Assembly (NCBI RefSeq): GCF_031457805.1
Contig: NZ_JAVDXI010000002.1
Span: forward strand, 1-64,000
DNA: 64,000 nucleotides
Direction of reading: 5' to 3'
Source: Caulobacter sp031457805
Lineage (GTDB): Bacteria; Pseudomonadota; Alphaproteobacteria; Caulobacterales; Caulobacteraceae
A program made the position numbers and the translations under genes. The notes under the pieces are model-generated. The model did not search any database and had not been told where the DNA came from. It was given only the letters and a program-made list of their open reading frames with translations. Positions 43,480 to 52,450 of the stretch are shown here, piece after piece; the stretch's first letter is position 1; the number at the start of each line of letters is the position of its first letter.

Positions 43480-44021
43480 GCCGCCTCCCGCGCCTCGACC
43501 ATCTTCAGCAGCCTTTCCATCGCATGGTCGCGCACGCCGTCCTCGTGCAGGTGCATGACGAGATCGCGCAGGTAGTCGATGTTGGGACCCGACAGGCCCA
43601 CCGCGCCGGCGATCAGCGCGGCCTGCTCTTCAAGACTCAGGGCCCCGGCCCATTGGCTGTGCTTCATGTCCGACAGGAAGACCAGCGCGGGCGTGCGCAC
43701 CCCACCATCGACCTTCACCTCGCGCCAGGTCTCGAAATAGGTCTCGGTCGGCTGCTCGCGCTCGCGGAGATAGGCGTAGACGCCCTCCCACTCGGCGGCG
43801 GCGACGCGATAGGCCATGCCGCGCACTGAACCGCCCGGCGCCAGGCCCAGCACCAGGCCGGGCCGTTCGTAGGTGCCGCGATGGTGGACCGAATAGATGC
43901 AGAACGCCCGCCGCCGACCGTGGAGCACGGCGGTTCTTCGGTCTATGAACGGGAACCCGGGCCGCCACATCAGCGATCCGTATCCGAACACCCAGCGATC
44001 CTCGCCGCCCTCTGAACTCAT
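43476..44021 (-). CDS. chaC: ChaC-type gamma-glutamylcyclotransferase
   Basis: 181 residues from the ATG at 44021; frame upstream of it is leader inside the divergent gene region. The substrate-binding loop VFGYGSLMWRPGF is at the start, HHRGTYERPGLVLGLAPGG follows, and the catalytic Glu lies in REREQPTETYFE. These enzymes cleave glutathione to 5-oxoproline and Cys-Gly. Only 28 bases separate its start from the divergent DUF2125 gene. Confidence 0.9.
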   Translation of the reverse strand: MSSEGGEDRWVFGYGSLMWRPGFPFIDRRTAVLHGRRRAFCIYSVHHRGTYERPGLVLGLAPGGSVRGMAYRVAAAEWEGVYAYLREREQPTETYFETWREVKVDGGVRTPALVFLSDMKHSQWAGALSLEEQAALIAGAVGLSGPNIDYLRDLVMHLHEDGVRDHAMERLLKMVEAREAA

Positions 44022-44049
44022 CACCGATCCCGACTGGACGCGCCCTAGA

Positions 44050-45075
44050 ATGACCCATAACGACGCCGCCCCGTCCCGCAAAGCCCCCGCAAGAGCCCGG
44101 CGCAGCCGCCTGTTTGCGCCTTTCATCCTCGCGGCTGTTTTGGCGGGCGCCTGGAGCTATGGCTGGATCTGGTTGCGTGGCCAGGCCGAGCAGCGGATGG
44201 ACGCCCAGGCGGCGGACCTCAAGTCGCGCGGCTACGACCTGTTGTGGAGCGCCCGGACCTTTTCCGGCTTCCCGTTCCGCATGAACATCCAGATGTCCGA
44301 CGTCCGGATCGCCGAACCCACGGGCTGGGCGCTGCGGCTGCCGCAACTGAAGGGCGAGGCGGCGGTGTACAACCTCACCCACTGGGTGCTGGTGGCCCCG
44401 AACGGCGTGGTGCTGACGCGCCCTGAGGCGGGCGACGTCACCATCGCCGGCGAGGCGCTGCGGGCCAGCATCTCGCACGTGACCGAGTACCCGCCGCGCA
44501 TCTCGATCGAGGGCGCGAAGCTCACCTTCGTCCCGGCCGCGGGGGCCAAGCCCTTCACCCTGGTCTCGGCGGACCGGATGCAGCTGCACGTCCGCGGCGG
44601 CGGTCCCGACGACCAGGGCGCGGTGTTCTTCAAGGCCGACGGCGCCAAGACCGCCTTCCCCGGGCTGCTGGGCCGCATCGCCCAGGACAAGACCGCCTCG
44701 ATGCTGCTGGAGACGCATCTGACCCACGTTTCGCAACTGCGCGGCCGTAACTGGGAAGCCGCCGTCAAGCAATGGAGCGCGGCCGGCGGCCAGATCACCG
44801 TGCAGAAAAGTCAGATCCTCGCCGGAGACGCCGAAGGCCGGGCCAAGTCCGGCGTTCTTGGCGTGGACTCCGATGGCCGGGTCACAGGCCTGCTAAGCGT
44901 CGCGATCAAGGAGCGCGCCGATCTTTCGCAGCCGATCCAAACCCCTGAACAGGCCTTGGCCGCCGCCGCCCAGGCCGTGGGCCAGGAACCGGTCATCGAG
45001 GCGGATCTGCGTTTCGACAACGGCCGCAGCTATCTCGGCGCCATCGACACAGGGCCCGCGCCCACCGTCTATTGA
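44050..45075 (+). CDS. DUF2125 domain protein
   Basis: 341 residues from the ATG at 44050. N-terminal basic stretch (KAPARARRSR) and one membrane or signal helix (LFAPFILAAVLAGAWSYGWIWL), then the DUF2125 domain with GYDLLWSARTFSGFPFRMNI and many beta strands. This alphaproteobacterial family has the repeating strand pattern of AsmA-like periplasmic proteins. Function unknown. Precedes the chorismate mutase gene by 103 bases. Confidence 0.85.
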   Translation: MTHNDAAPSRKAPARARRSRLFAPFILAAVLAGAWSYGWIWLRGQAEQRMDAQAADLKSRGYDLLWSARTFSGFPFRMNIQMSDVRIAEPTGWALRLPQLKGEAAVYNLTHWVLVAPNGVVLTRPEAGDVTIAGEALRASISHVTEYPPRISIEGAKLTFVPAAGAKPFTLVSADRMQLHVRGGGPDDQGAVFFKADGAKTAFPGLLGRIAQDKTASMLLETHLTHVSQLRGRNWEAAVKQWSAAGGQITVQKSQILAGDAEGRAKSGVLGVDSDGRVTGLLSVAIKERADLSQPIQTPEQALAAAAQAVGQEPVIEADLRFDNGRSYLGAIDTGPAPTVY

Positions 45076-45178
45076 TCGGGCAGATCGGACCAATCACGCA
45101 ATTTTCTTCCCGTGAGGGCTAGCTATTGCGTGTTTCGCGGCAAAGACTATGGTCCGTCCTCCAATTTTGGGGAAGAAC

Positions 45179-45979
45179 ATGGGCAGCGACGCGACGGAGG
45201 CCACGCCGTCTCTCGAAGAGGTCCGATGGCGGCTCGACGCCATCGACGGTGAACTGCTGAAACTGCTCGACGAGCGCGCCGGCCTGGCCGGCGCCGTCGC
45301 AGCGGCTAAGCGCGCCTCGGGCGACACGGGCTTTGGCCTGCGCCCCGGCCGCGAGGCCCAGATTGTCCGCAAACTGCTCGCCTCGCCCCGCAAGGGCGCC
45401 AGCGCCGCCCTGGTGATCCGCATCTGGCGTGAGATCATGGCCGACAACCTGGCGCGCCAGGGCCCCTATCATCTAGGCGTGTTCGGCGGACGCGAACCGG
45501 CCCGGGCGGTCGAGCTGACCCGCCTGCGGTTCGGGACCGCGCCGCGCCTGTCGCTGCTGCCGACGGCGCAGGACGCCCTGGCGGTGGCCCGCACGCCGTG
45601 GGGCGTCGGGGTCCTACCGCTCTCGTCCGACACGCCCTGGTGGGGCCGCCTGCTGGCCGAGCCCAAGCTGAAGGTCTTCGCCGCGCTGCCGTGTCTGGCC
45701 GCCTGGGGATCGCAGGCCGCCCTGGCCGTGGCCGAGGTCGAGGTGGAGCCGACCGGCGGCGACCAGACCTTCTGGGTCACCGACTCGCCCAAGAGCGCCG
45801 CCGCCATCATCGAGGCGCTGAGCCAGACCGATGTGGCCGCCGAGCTGATCGCCGACGCCGGCGGGCTGAAGCTCTTCTCGCTCTCCGGCTTCTTCCAGGC
45901 CGACGATTCGCGCCTGGCGCGCGCGCCGGGCCAACTTACGGGGGTCATCGGGGCTGCACCGGAGCAGTTCGACGTGTAA
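45179..45979 (+). CDS. Chorismate mutase with C-terminal extension
   Basis: 266 residues from the ATG at 45179 (TTTGGGGAAGAAC upstream). Residues 10-100 are an AroQ-type chorismate mutase (VRWRLDAIDGELLKLLDERAGLA, with Arg and Lys of the active site, then IWREIMADNLARQ). The following 165 residues (about 102-266) are unlike an ACT domain. They look like a degenerate prephenate dehydratase-type two-lobed fold (LGVFGGREPARAVEL, LFSLSGFF). It probably feeds prephenate to the next two genes; whether the extension is regulatory is unknown. Confidence 0.85.
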   Translation: MGSDATEATPSLEEVRWRLDAIDGELLKLLDERAGLAGAVAAAKRASGDTGFGLRPGREAQIVRKLLASPRKGASAALVIRIWREIMADNLARQGPYHLGVFGGREPARAVELTRLRFGTAPRLSLLPTAQDALAVARTPWGVGVLPLSSDTPWWGRLLAEPKLKVFAALPCLAAWGSQAALAVAEVEVEPTGGDQTFWVTDSPKSAAAIIEALSQTDVAAELIADAGGLKLFSLSGFFQADDSRLARAPGQLTGVIGAAPEQFDV

Positions 45980-46023
45980 GAGACGGCCGTCTCACGCAAG
46001 ACATCCGTCAACCGAGTAGTCCG

Positions 46024-47145
46024 ATGACCGCCTCCTCCGCCGACCGCTTCGCCGCGCCGCGTCCCGTGCCCAAGTCCGGGATCATGGACATCCACGCCTA
46101 TGTCGGCGGCAAGTCCAAGGTCGAGGGCATCGCCCATCCGGTGAAGCTGTCCAGCAACGAGAACATCCTGGGCAGCAGCGACAAGGCCAAGGACGCCTAT
46201 CGCAACGCCGTCGACCGGCTGCACATCTATCCGGACGGCAAGGCCAACATCCTGCGCGCCGCCGTGGCCGAGCGCTACAAGCTGGAGCCCGAGCGCCTGA
46301 CCTTCGGCGACGGCAGCGACGAGATCTTCGCCCTGCTGTGCCAGGTCTATCTCGAACCGGGCGACAACATCGTCCAGGGCGAGCACGGCTTCGCCGCCTA
46401 CGCCATCGGGGCTCGCGCCTGCCAGGGCGAGGTGCGCATGGCCAAGGAGGTCAACCACCGCGTCGACGTCGACGAGGTGATCAAGTGCGTCGACGAGCGC
46501 ACGCGCCTGGTTTTCATCGCCAACCCCGCCAACCCGACCGGCACCTGGCTGACGGGCGAGGAGATCCGCGCCCTGCACGCGGGCCTGCCGCCTTCGGTGG
46601 TGCTGGTGCTGGACGGCGCCTACGCCGAATTCTGCACCGACCCGCGCTTTGAGGACGGATTGGAGCTGGCCCGCACGGCCGAGAACGTCATTGTCACGCG
46701 GACCTTCTCGAAGATCCACGGCCTGGCCGCGCTGCGCGTCGGCTGGGGTTACGCGCCCGAGCACATCATCGCGCCGATCGAGCGCATCCGACCGCCGTTC
46801 AACACCTCGATCCCCGCGCAGGAGGCGGCGGTCGCGGCCCTGTTTGACGACGACTTCCAGGACCGCTCGCGCGCCCTGGTCGAGCAGTGGCGCCCGTGGC
46901 TGGCCCAGCAGCTGGGCGGCCTTGGCCTGGAGGTGACCCCGTCAGCGGCCAATTTCGTCCTGGCCACCTTCCCGACCACGCCGGGCAAGACGGCACCGGA
47001 GGCCGAGGCTTTCCTGGCCTCGAAGGGCTACCTCGTCCGCGCCGTCGGCAACTACAACCTGCCCAACGCGATCCGCATCACGATCGGCCTGGAAGAGCAG
47101 AACCGCGCCGTGGTCGAGCTTCTGTCCCAGTTCATGGGGCGATGA
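46024..47145 (+). CDS. hisC: Histidinol-phosphate/aromatic aminotransferase
   Basis: 373-residue fold-type I PLP aminotransferase. LSSNENILGSS, ANPANPTGTWL, the catalytic Lys230 in TRTFSKIHGLAALRVGWG and the C-terminal RITIGLEEQN. Placed between chorismate mutase and TyrA, it most likely transaminates prephenate or 4-hydroxyphenylpyruvate for Phe/Tyr synthesis, though HisC-family enzymes often also serve histidine synthesis. 44 bases from the previous gene. Confidence 0.9.
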   Translation: MTASSADRFAAPRPVPKSGIMDIHAYVGGKSKVEGIAHPVKLSSNENILGSSDKAKDAYRNAVDRLHIYPDGKANILRAAVAERYKLEPERLTFGDGSDEIFALLCQVYLEPGDNIVQGEHGFAAYAIGARACQGEVRMAKEVNHRVDVDEVIKCVDERTRLVFIANPANPTGTWLTGEEIRALHAGLPPSVVLVLDGAYAEFCTDPRFEDGLELARTAENVIVTRTFSKIHGLAALRVGWGYAPEHIIAPIERIRPPFNTSIPAQEAAVAALFDDDFQDRSRALVEQWRPWLAQQLGGLGLEVTPSAANFVLATFPTTPGKTAPEAEAFLASKGYLVRAVGNYNLPNAIRITIGLEEQNRAVVELLSQFMGR

Positions 47146-47160
47146 TCCCGCCCCTCTCCG

Positions 47161-47285
47161 ATCTCCCCGGCGAATGCCGGGGCCCAGGTCGAGCCCGCGG
47201 TTGGGTCTCGATCGAACACTGAGAAAAGGCGCATCATCCCCAGCCGCTCAGGCTGTATCTGGGTCCCGGCATTCGCCGGGAGGAT
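47161..47285. repeat. Inverted intergenic repeat
   Basis: ATCTCCCCGGCGAATGCCGG with GGCCCAGG (47161-47189) is mirrored by CTGGGTCCCGGCATTCGCCGGGAGGAT (47259-47285). The arms are about 28 bases and about 70 apart. It lies inside the aromatic operon between hisC and tyrA and may attenuate or stabilise the transcript. Confidence 0.7.
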
Positions 47286-47315
47286 CGGGTTGGGGGTCGT
47301 TCAAAGGTCTTGCCC

Positions 47316-48254
47316 ATGCCTAACCCCGGCGTCCTGTACCCCAAGCTCACCGTCATCGGCTGCGGCCTGATCGGCGGTTCGGTGATCCGCGCAGCGCGCC
47401 AGCACGGCGTGGTCGGCGAGATCACCGTCGCCGACGCCAGCGAGGCCCACCGCGCCCGGGTGACCGAACTGGCCATCGCCGAGCACGTCACCGGCGATAT
47501 CGCCGAGGCCGTGAAGGACGCCGACCTCGTGGTCATCGCCACCCCGGTGCTGTCGGTGCCCGAACTGGCCAGCGTGGTGATCCCCGCGATGAAGCCGGGC
47601 GCCACCCTCACCGACGTCGGCTCGACCAAGGGCAATGTGGCAGAAGCCTTCCGGGCTCAGGACCTGTCGAAGATCTACGCCATCCCCGGCCACCCGATCG
47701 CCGGCACCGAGCAGTCGGGCCCGGACGCCGGTTTCGCCGAGCTGTTCGAGAACCGCTGGACGATCCTCACGCCCTTCGAGAGCGAAGACGACCACTACGC
47801 GGCCGCCGTCGCCAAACTGTCGGCTTTCTGGCGGGCCTTCGGCGCCCAGGTCGAGCTGATGGACGAAAAGCACCACGACCTGGTGCTGGCCGTCGTCTCC
47901 CACCTGCCCCACCTGATCGCCTATACGATCGTCGGCAGCGCGGCGGACCTGGAGAACGTCACCGAGAACGAAGTCATCAAGTACTCGGCCTCGGGCTTCC
48001 GCGACTTCACCCGCATCGCCGCCAGCGACCCGACCATGTGGCGCGACATCTTCGTGGCCAACAAGGACGCGGTGCTGGAGATGCTGGGCCGCTTCACCGA
48101 GGACCTGCAGGCCATGAGCCGCGCGATCCGCTGGGGCGACGCCGACACCCTGCACGCCCACTTCACCCGGACGCGGGCTATCCGTCGCGGCATCGTGGCG
48201 GCGGGCCAGGAGAGCGCGGAGCCGAACTTCGGCCGCGATCGCGGGAAGCACTGA
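47316..48254 (+). CDS. tyrA: Prephenate/cyclohexadienyl dehydrogenase
   Basis: NAD(P)-dependent oxidative decarboxylation of prephenate or arogenate for tyrosine synthesis. 312 residues from the ATG at 47316 (AAAGG upstream; a TTG two codons earlier is possible). Rossmann motif VIGCGLIGGSV (about 10-20), DVGSTKG, the His pair in PGHPIAGTEQSG and HHDLVLAVVSHLPH. No mutase or ACT domain is fused. Third gene of the chorismate mutase-hisC-tyrA group. Confidence 0.93.
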   Translation: MPNPGVLYPKLTVIGCGLIGGSVIRAARQHGVVGEITVADASEAHRARVTELAIAEHVTGDIAEAVKDADLVVIATPVLSVPELASVVIPAMKPGATLTDVGSTKGNVAEAFRAQDLSKIYAIPGHPIAGTEQSGPDAGFAELFENRWTILTPFESEDDHYAAAVAKLSAFWRAFGAQVELMDEKHHDLVLAVVSHLPHLIAYTIVGSAADLENVTENEVIKYSASGFRDFTRIAASDPTMWRDIFVANKDAVLEMLGRFTEDLQAMSRAIRWGDADTLHAHFTRTRAIRRGIVAAGQESAEPNFGRDRGKH

Positions 48255-48263
48255 GGCGATTAC

Positions 48264-48290
48264 GCCCTCCGTTCCGGAGAGGGCCTCATT
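48264..48290 (+). terminator. Possible terminator of tyrA
   Basis: GCCCTC (48264-48269) pairs with GAGGGC (48279-48284) around CGTTCCGGA, followed by CTCATTT. A short stem with a weak T tract, 9 bases after the tyrA stop. Confidence 0.4.
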
Positions 48291-48363
48291 TGCGAAACAC
48301 CGCCGCAACAATAGAAGCTCAATCACACCGTCCAGGGACATCACCCTGGAAGGAATCGCCTAC

Positions 48364-48699
48364 ATGCGCCGCACGCTTTTCGTCGCGCTCGCCTCGCTCA
48401 CCACCCTGGCCGCCGGCGCGGCCATCGCCCAGCAGGATGGACCGCCGCGCGGCATGCCTGCGCCGGAAGACGTCTTCAAGCGCTGGGACTCCAACAGCGA
48501 CGGCGCTGTCGACAAGGCCGAATGGACGGGCGCGGGCCGCCCCGAAGACCGCTTCGCCATGATCGACGCCAACAAGGACGGCAAGATCATGCTCGACGAG
48601 CTGAAGACCGCCTTCGAGACCATGCGCCAGCGCCGGATGCAGCAGGGCGAAGGCCCGCCTCCTGGCCCGCCGCCGGAAGGCGCTCCGCCGCAGAACTAA
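48364..48699 (+). CDS. Small exported EF-hand protein
   Basis: 111 residues. Signal peptide cleaved near AAIAQQ. Two EF-hand loops: DSNSDGAVDKAE and DANKDGKIMLDE, both with Asp at 1, 3 or 5 and Glu at 12. The tail is rich in Pro/Gly (EGPPPGPPPEGAPP). GAAGGAATC lies 8 bases from the ATG. Likely a periplasmic calcium binder. Ends before a bidirectional terminator. Confidence 0.85.
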   Translation: MRRTLFVALASLTTLAAGAAIAQQDGPPRGMPAPEDVFKRWDSNSDGAVDKAEWTGAGRPEDRFAMIDANKDGKIMLDELKTAFETMRQRRMQQGEGPPPGPPPEGAPPQN

Positions 48700-48721
48700 C
48701 CCTCTTCGGCGGAACGTCGAG

Positions 48722-48760
48722 CGCCGCCCGGTCAGCCCACCGGGCGGCGTTCTTCGTTTT
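48722..48760. terminator. Bidirectional terminator
   Basis: CGCCGCCCGG (48722-48731) and CCGGGCGGCG (48740-48749) are perfect 10-base arms with an 8-base loop. TTCTTCGTTTT follows on the plus strand. It serves the EF-hand gene and probably the convergent DUF885 gene. Confidence 0.75.
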
Positions 48761-50307
48761 CAGCCCAGAACCTGGGCGCGCAACATCGCCAGCGGCAGCG
48801 TCCCGGGCCAGAGCACCGCGTCGTGGAAGGCCTTGAGGTCGAAGTCCTTGCCCTGGCGACGGCGCGCCGCCGCGCGAAGCTCGACAAGTCCCAGCCACGA
48901 CAGGCCCTGCCCCGCGACGCTTCCAGGCCCGATGGCGGCGCGTTCGACGTCCTGAGCAATGGGCGCAAAGACCGGCGGCGGCCCCTGCAGGTCGGCGAAC
49001 CAGGCCTCGGCCCTGGCCCGGCTCCAGCCCTTGGCGTGCAAGCCTGTGTCGATCACCAGCCGCCCCGCCCGAAACAGCATCCATTGCAGGTAGCCCAGCT
49101 CAGCCAGCGGATCACCGGCGAAGGCGCCCTCCTCGTCAGCCAGTTGCTCGGCATAGATCGACCAGCCCTCACTGAAGCCGGGACAGGCCAGGCGCGTGCG
49201 CAGAGGGTGAGCGCCCGCGCCCTCCTCCATGGGGATCTGCAGCATGTGGCCCGGCACGCATTCGTGGTGGGCGACGCTGGCCAGGGTCCAGCGGGGCCGA
49301 CTGCGAATAGCGGCCAGATCGACGAAATAGACGCCCGAGCGCTTCCCATCGAAGCTGGGCGCCTCGCGGTAGCCTTGTCGCGCGGCGGCCTCGTCGGCGG
49401 TCGACATGCGCGAAACCTGACTCGTCCAGGCGCCCTTGGGGACGGCGCCGAACGACCGAGACAAACGGGACTTGGCCTTGTCGAGCCAGGCGTTCATGTC
49501 CGCCACCAAGCGGTCACGACCAGCATCATCATCGCTGTAGAGAAACCGGGGATCGCGCGAGAACGCCGTCAGGCGCGCACCGACACTACCCTTGGTCAGA
49601 CCTCGCGCCCGAAGCAGCCCATCGGCTCGGGCTGAGAATCGCCGGCAGGCGTCCAGGCCTCTGGCGTGCGCCTCGGCAGGCGTGATCGCCGCGCCGAGAT
49701 TGGCCTTCAGGACCAGTGCGTAATAGGCCTCGGCGTCCTTGAAGCGCACCCCGCCGTCGCCCGCACGCGGCCTCAGCATCGCGAGCGCCTCGGCCTGCGC
49801 CGCCAGAGCCTTCGCCAAGCCCTCCGGCGCGCCGACGCTCGCCTTCGCCAGTCCCGCCACGACCTTGTCGATGACGAAGCCCGGAGGCAGCACGCCAAGG
49901 CCTGCGTCAGCCCGGAGCTTTTCGGTTTCGGCCGCGACGCGACGAGCTAAGGCGTCAACGGCCTCGCCGCCCGCCTTGACCGCTTCGGCGGTCCTCAGCC
50001 AGGCGCCTGTGCGGGTTGTGACCGCGTACGGCGAGCCTGAGCCGCCGACGAACGGAAACCGCCGCGCGATCTCGGCTTCGGTCTCGAGCGCCTGCAGGAT
50101 CGCGTCGCGATCGAGCCGGGCATAGGGCGACAACCCCTCAGCGGGAAACGCCTTCAGCGCCGCCAGACGGTCGGCCGCCGAGCCGCCTTTCGCCAGCGTG
50201 TCCAGCAAGACCCTGAGCGCAGCGTCGTTGGAGGCCCGCGCCTGGCTGGCCATCAAGGTCGCGCCCACAGCGGCGCCGCCCGCGAGGGCTTGTCGACGGC
50301 TCAGCAT
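48760..50307 (-). CDS. DUF885 family protein, Tat-type signal
   Basis: 515 residues from the ATG at 50307 (GGGAGGG upstream). N-terminus MLSRRQALAGGAAVGATLMA has twin Arg and looks like a Tat signal. DUF885 proteins resemble M32-type metallopeptidases. The zinc-type motif HHECVPGHMLQ (HExxxGH, about 347-357) and a downstream Glu-containing FSEGWSIYAEQL are both present. Likely periplasmic peptidase; substrate unknown. Divergent from the GH9 gene. Confidence 0.85.
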   Translation of the reverse strand: MLSRRQALAGGAAVGATLMASQARASNDAALRVLLDTLAKGGSAADRLAALKAFPAEGLSPYARLDRDAILQALETEAEIARRFPFVGGSGSPYAVTTRTGAWLRTAEAVKAGGEAVDALARRVAAETEKLRADAGLGVLPPGFVIDKVVAGLAKASVGAPEGLAKALAAQAEALAMLRPRAGDGGVRFKDAEAYYALVLKANLGAAITPAEAHARGLDACRRFSARADGLLRARGLTKGSVGARLTAFSRDPRFLYSDDDAGRDRLVADMNAWLDKAKSRLSRSFGAVPKGAWTSQVSRMSTADEAAARQGYREAPSFDGKRSGVYFVDLAAIRSRPRWTLASVAHHECVPGHMLQIPMEEGAGAHPLRTRLACPGFSEGWSIYAEQLADEEGAFAGDPLAELGYLQWMLFRAGRLVIDTGLHAKGWSRARAEAWFADLQGPPPVFAPIAQDVERAAIGPGSVAGQGLSWLGLVELRAAARRRQGKDFDLKAFHDAVLWPGTLPLAMLRAQVLG

Positions 50308-50476
50308 GGGGCCCTCCCGGAGACTCTTGCCTTTCTGTCTAAGCCGCCTGACACCGGTGTCCAGCACTGTCGTCAGGCGGCGGTCGGATACCGGTAACAA
50401 ACCGCGTGACAACGCTGTCTATGCGCCGCTAACCTGCGCCCAAGGCGCGCGCCGACGCGCCATGGAGGAAGCGTTG

Positions 50477-52339
50477 ATGATCCGCCTGGCCGCCCTTTCG
50501 CTTGTCTCGACCCTGGCCCTGGCCAGCGCGGCGCTGGCCGACGACACACCGCGTCCGATCCGGCTCAATCAGACAGGCTTTGAAGCCCAGGGCCCGAAGC
50601 GCGCGATCCTGGCCGATCCGTCAAAGACGCCGCTGGACTGGGTCCTGCTCAACACTGACGGCGCCGCGATCGCCAGGGGCAAGACCGTCGTCTTCGGCGA
50701 CGACAAGGCCTCGGGCGAGCACGTCCACCAGATCGACCTTTCCGGGTTCCGCAAGGCCGGCGACGGCTACCGCCTCAAGGTCGGGGCCGCCGAGTCGCGC
50801 GCCTTTGCGATCAAGGCCAAGCCTGACGGCCGCCTGACCCGGGCGGCGATGTCGTTCTTCTACCAGCAACGCGCCAGCGTCCCGATCGAGGCCCAGTACG
50901 TCGAGCGCCCGGACCTGGCGCGTCCCGCCGGCCACGCCCCCGACAAGGCCACCTGCTTCGACCAGGCCGACGAGCGCGGACAGGTCTGGCCCGGCTGCGA
51001 CTACACGCTCGACGCCAGCCGTGGCTGGTATGACGCCGGCGACCACGGCAAGTACGTCGTCAATGGCGGCATCTCGGCCTGGACGCTTCTCAACGCCTGG
51101 GAGCGCGCCGCCGTCCTGAAGCGCCCCGCCGCGCTCGCGGCGTTCGGCGACCGCGCCCTGGCCCTGCCCGAGGCCGGCAACGGCGTCCCGGATGTTCTGG
51201 ACGAAGTCCGCTTCCAGCTCGACTTCCTGCTGGCCATGCAGATTCCCGAGGGCAAGACCCTGCAGGTTCCCGTGGGCAATCAGCGGCCCGCCGACGGCAA
51301 GCTGGTGCTGAGCGCGATCAACGCTTCGGGCATGGCGCACCAGAAGCTGGCGGACCGCTACTGGACCGCTCTGCCGACAGCGCCCGCTGACGACAAGCAG
51401 GTGCGCTATCTCTACTATCCGACGACCGGCGCGACGCTGAACCTCGCCGCCGTCGCGGCCCAGGCCGCGCGCCTGTGGAAGGACATCGACCCCGCCTTCG
51501 CGGCCAAGTGCCTGGACGCCGCGCGCCGCGCCTTCGCGGCGGCCCAGCGCCATCCGAACATTTACGCCATCGGCCCCTTCACCGGCTCCGGCGGCTATGG
51601 CGACGGCGATCTGACCGACGAGTTCTACTGGGCGGCGGCCGAGCTCTACGCCACCACCGGCGAGGCGGCCTATGAGACGGCCCTGCGCGCCTCGCCGCTG
51701 TTCCTCGCCTCGCCCAGCGAAGGAACGCGTCCGACCGGAGACATCGGCTGGAACAGCGTCGGCGCTCTAGGGACCATCACCCTGGCCCTCGCGCCCAACG
51801 GCCTGAAACCCGCCGAAATCGCCAAGGCCCGCGCCAACCTCGTGGCCACCGCCGGCAAGCACCTGTCTGACGATGTCAGCCAGGGCTACGCCCTGCCCTA
51901 CGCTGCGCCTGGCTACCCCTGGGGCTCCAATTCCTCGGTGCTGAACCGCGCGCTGGTGCTGGGTCTGGCCCACGACTTCACCGGCGAGGCCGCCTATCGC
52001 TACGGCGCGGTCGACGCGATGGACTATGTGCTGGGCCGCAACCCGCTGGACCAGTCATACGTCACGGGCTTTGGCGCGCGACCGATGCGGCATCCGCACC
52101 ACCGCTTCTGGGCCAAGCAGGCCGACCCCGCCTATCCCGCCCCGCCTGCGGGCGTGGTCTCGGGCGGGCCGAACTCGACCAACATGAGCGACCCCGTAGC
52201 CAGCGAAATGAAGGGCAAGTGCCGGCCACAGACCTGCTGGATCGACGACTACCGGTCCTTCACCCAGAATGAAGTCGCCATCAACTGGAACGCCCCGCTG
52301 GTCTGGGTCTCGGCCTTCCTCGACGACACCGCGCGCTGA
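50477..52339 (+). CDS. Glycoside hydrolase family 9 (cellulase-type)
   Basis: 620 residues from the ATG at 50477 (GGAGGA upstream). Signal peptide cleaved near AALA. An N-terminal immunoglobulin-like CelD domain (residues 25-120, IRLNQTGFEAQGPKRAIL) precedes the (alpha/alpha)6 catalytic barrel. Catalytic Asp in WYDAGDHGKYV (186-189), substrate-contact PHHRFW, and the general acid Glu599 in NEVAINWNAPLV. Inverting beta-1,4-glucanase or cellodextrinase, fitting the plant-glycan lifestyle of Caulobacter. A hairpin follows the gene. Confidence 0.93.
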   Translation: MIRLAALSLVSTLALASAALADDTPRPIRLNQTGFEAQGPKRAILADPSKTPLDWVLLNTDGAAIARGKTVVFGDDKASGEHVHQIDLSGFRKAGDGYRLKVGAAESRAFAIKAKPDGRLTRAAMSFFYQQRASVPIEAQYVERPDLARPAGHAPDKATCFDQADERGQVWPGCDYTLDASRGWYDAGDHGKYVVNGGISAWTLLNAWERAAVLKRPAALAAFGDRALALPEAGNGVPDVLDEVRFQLDFLLAMQIPEGKTLQVPVGNQRPADGKLVLSAINASGMAHQKLADRYWTALPTAPADDKQVRYLYYPTTGATLNLAAVAAQAARLWKDIDPAFAAKCLDAARRAFAAAQRHPNIYAIGPFTGSGGYGDGDLTDEFYWAAAELYATTGEAAYETALRASPLFLASPSEGTRPTGDIGWNSVGALGTITLALAPNGLKPAEIAKARANLVATAGKHLSDDVSQGYALPYAAPGYPWGSNSSVLNRALVLGLAHDFTGEAAYRYGAVDAMDYVLGRNPLDQSYVTGFGARPMRHPHHRFWAKQADPAYPAPPAGVVSGGPNSTNMSDPVASEMKGKCRPQTCWIDDYRSFTQNEVAINWNAPLVWVSAFLDDTAR

Positions 52340-52376
52340 TCGCGCTTGGAGCGAGGGATAGCCGCTTGAGTACCAA

Positions 52377-52401
52377 GACGTCCCGGGCTAAACGGGGCGT
52401 C
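52377..52401 (+). terminator. Hairpin after the GH9 gene
   Basis: GACGTCCCG and CGGGGCGTC form 9 pairs (one G-U) around GGCTAAA. No T tract follows. It lies between the GH9 stop and the broken tRNA. Confidence 0.45.
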
Positions 52402-52407
52402 CCCTGA

Positions 52408-52448
52408 GCGGGCGTAGTTCAGAGGTAGAACGTCAGCTTCCCAAGCTG
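52408..52448 (+). pseudogene. tRNA-Gly(CCC), 5' half only
   Basis: GCGGGCG acceptor strand, TA, D arm GTTC-AGAGGTA-GAAC and anticodon arm CAGC-TTCCCAA-GCTG (anticodon CCC, 52440-52442) are intact. After GCTG the sequence leaves the tRNA: the outer anticodon pair is lost and no variable loop, T arm or matching CGCCCGC acceptor strand follows within the expected distance. This is the scar of an insertion that begins here. Confidence 0.88.
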
Positions 52449-52450
52449 CA

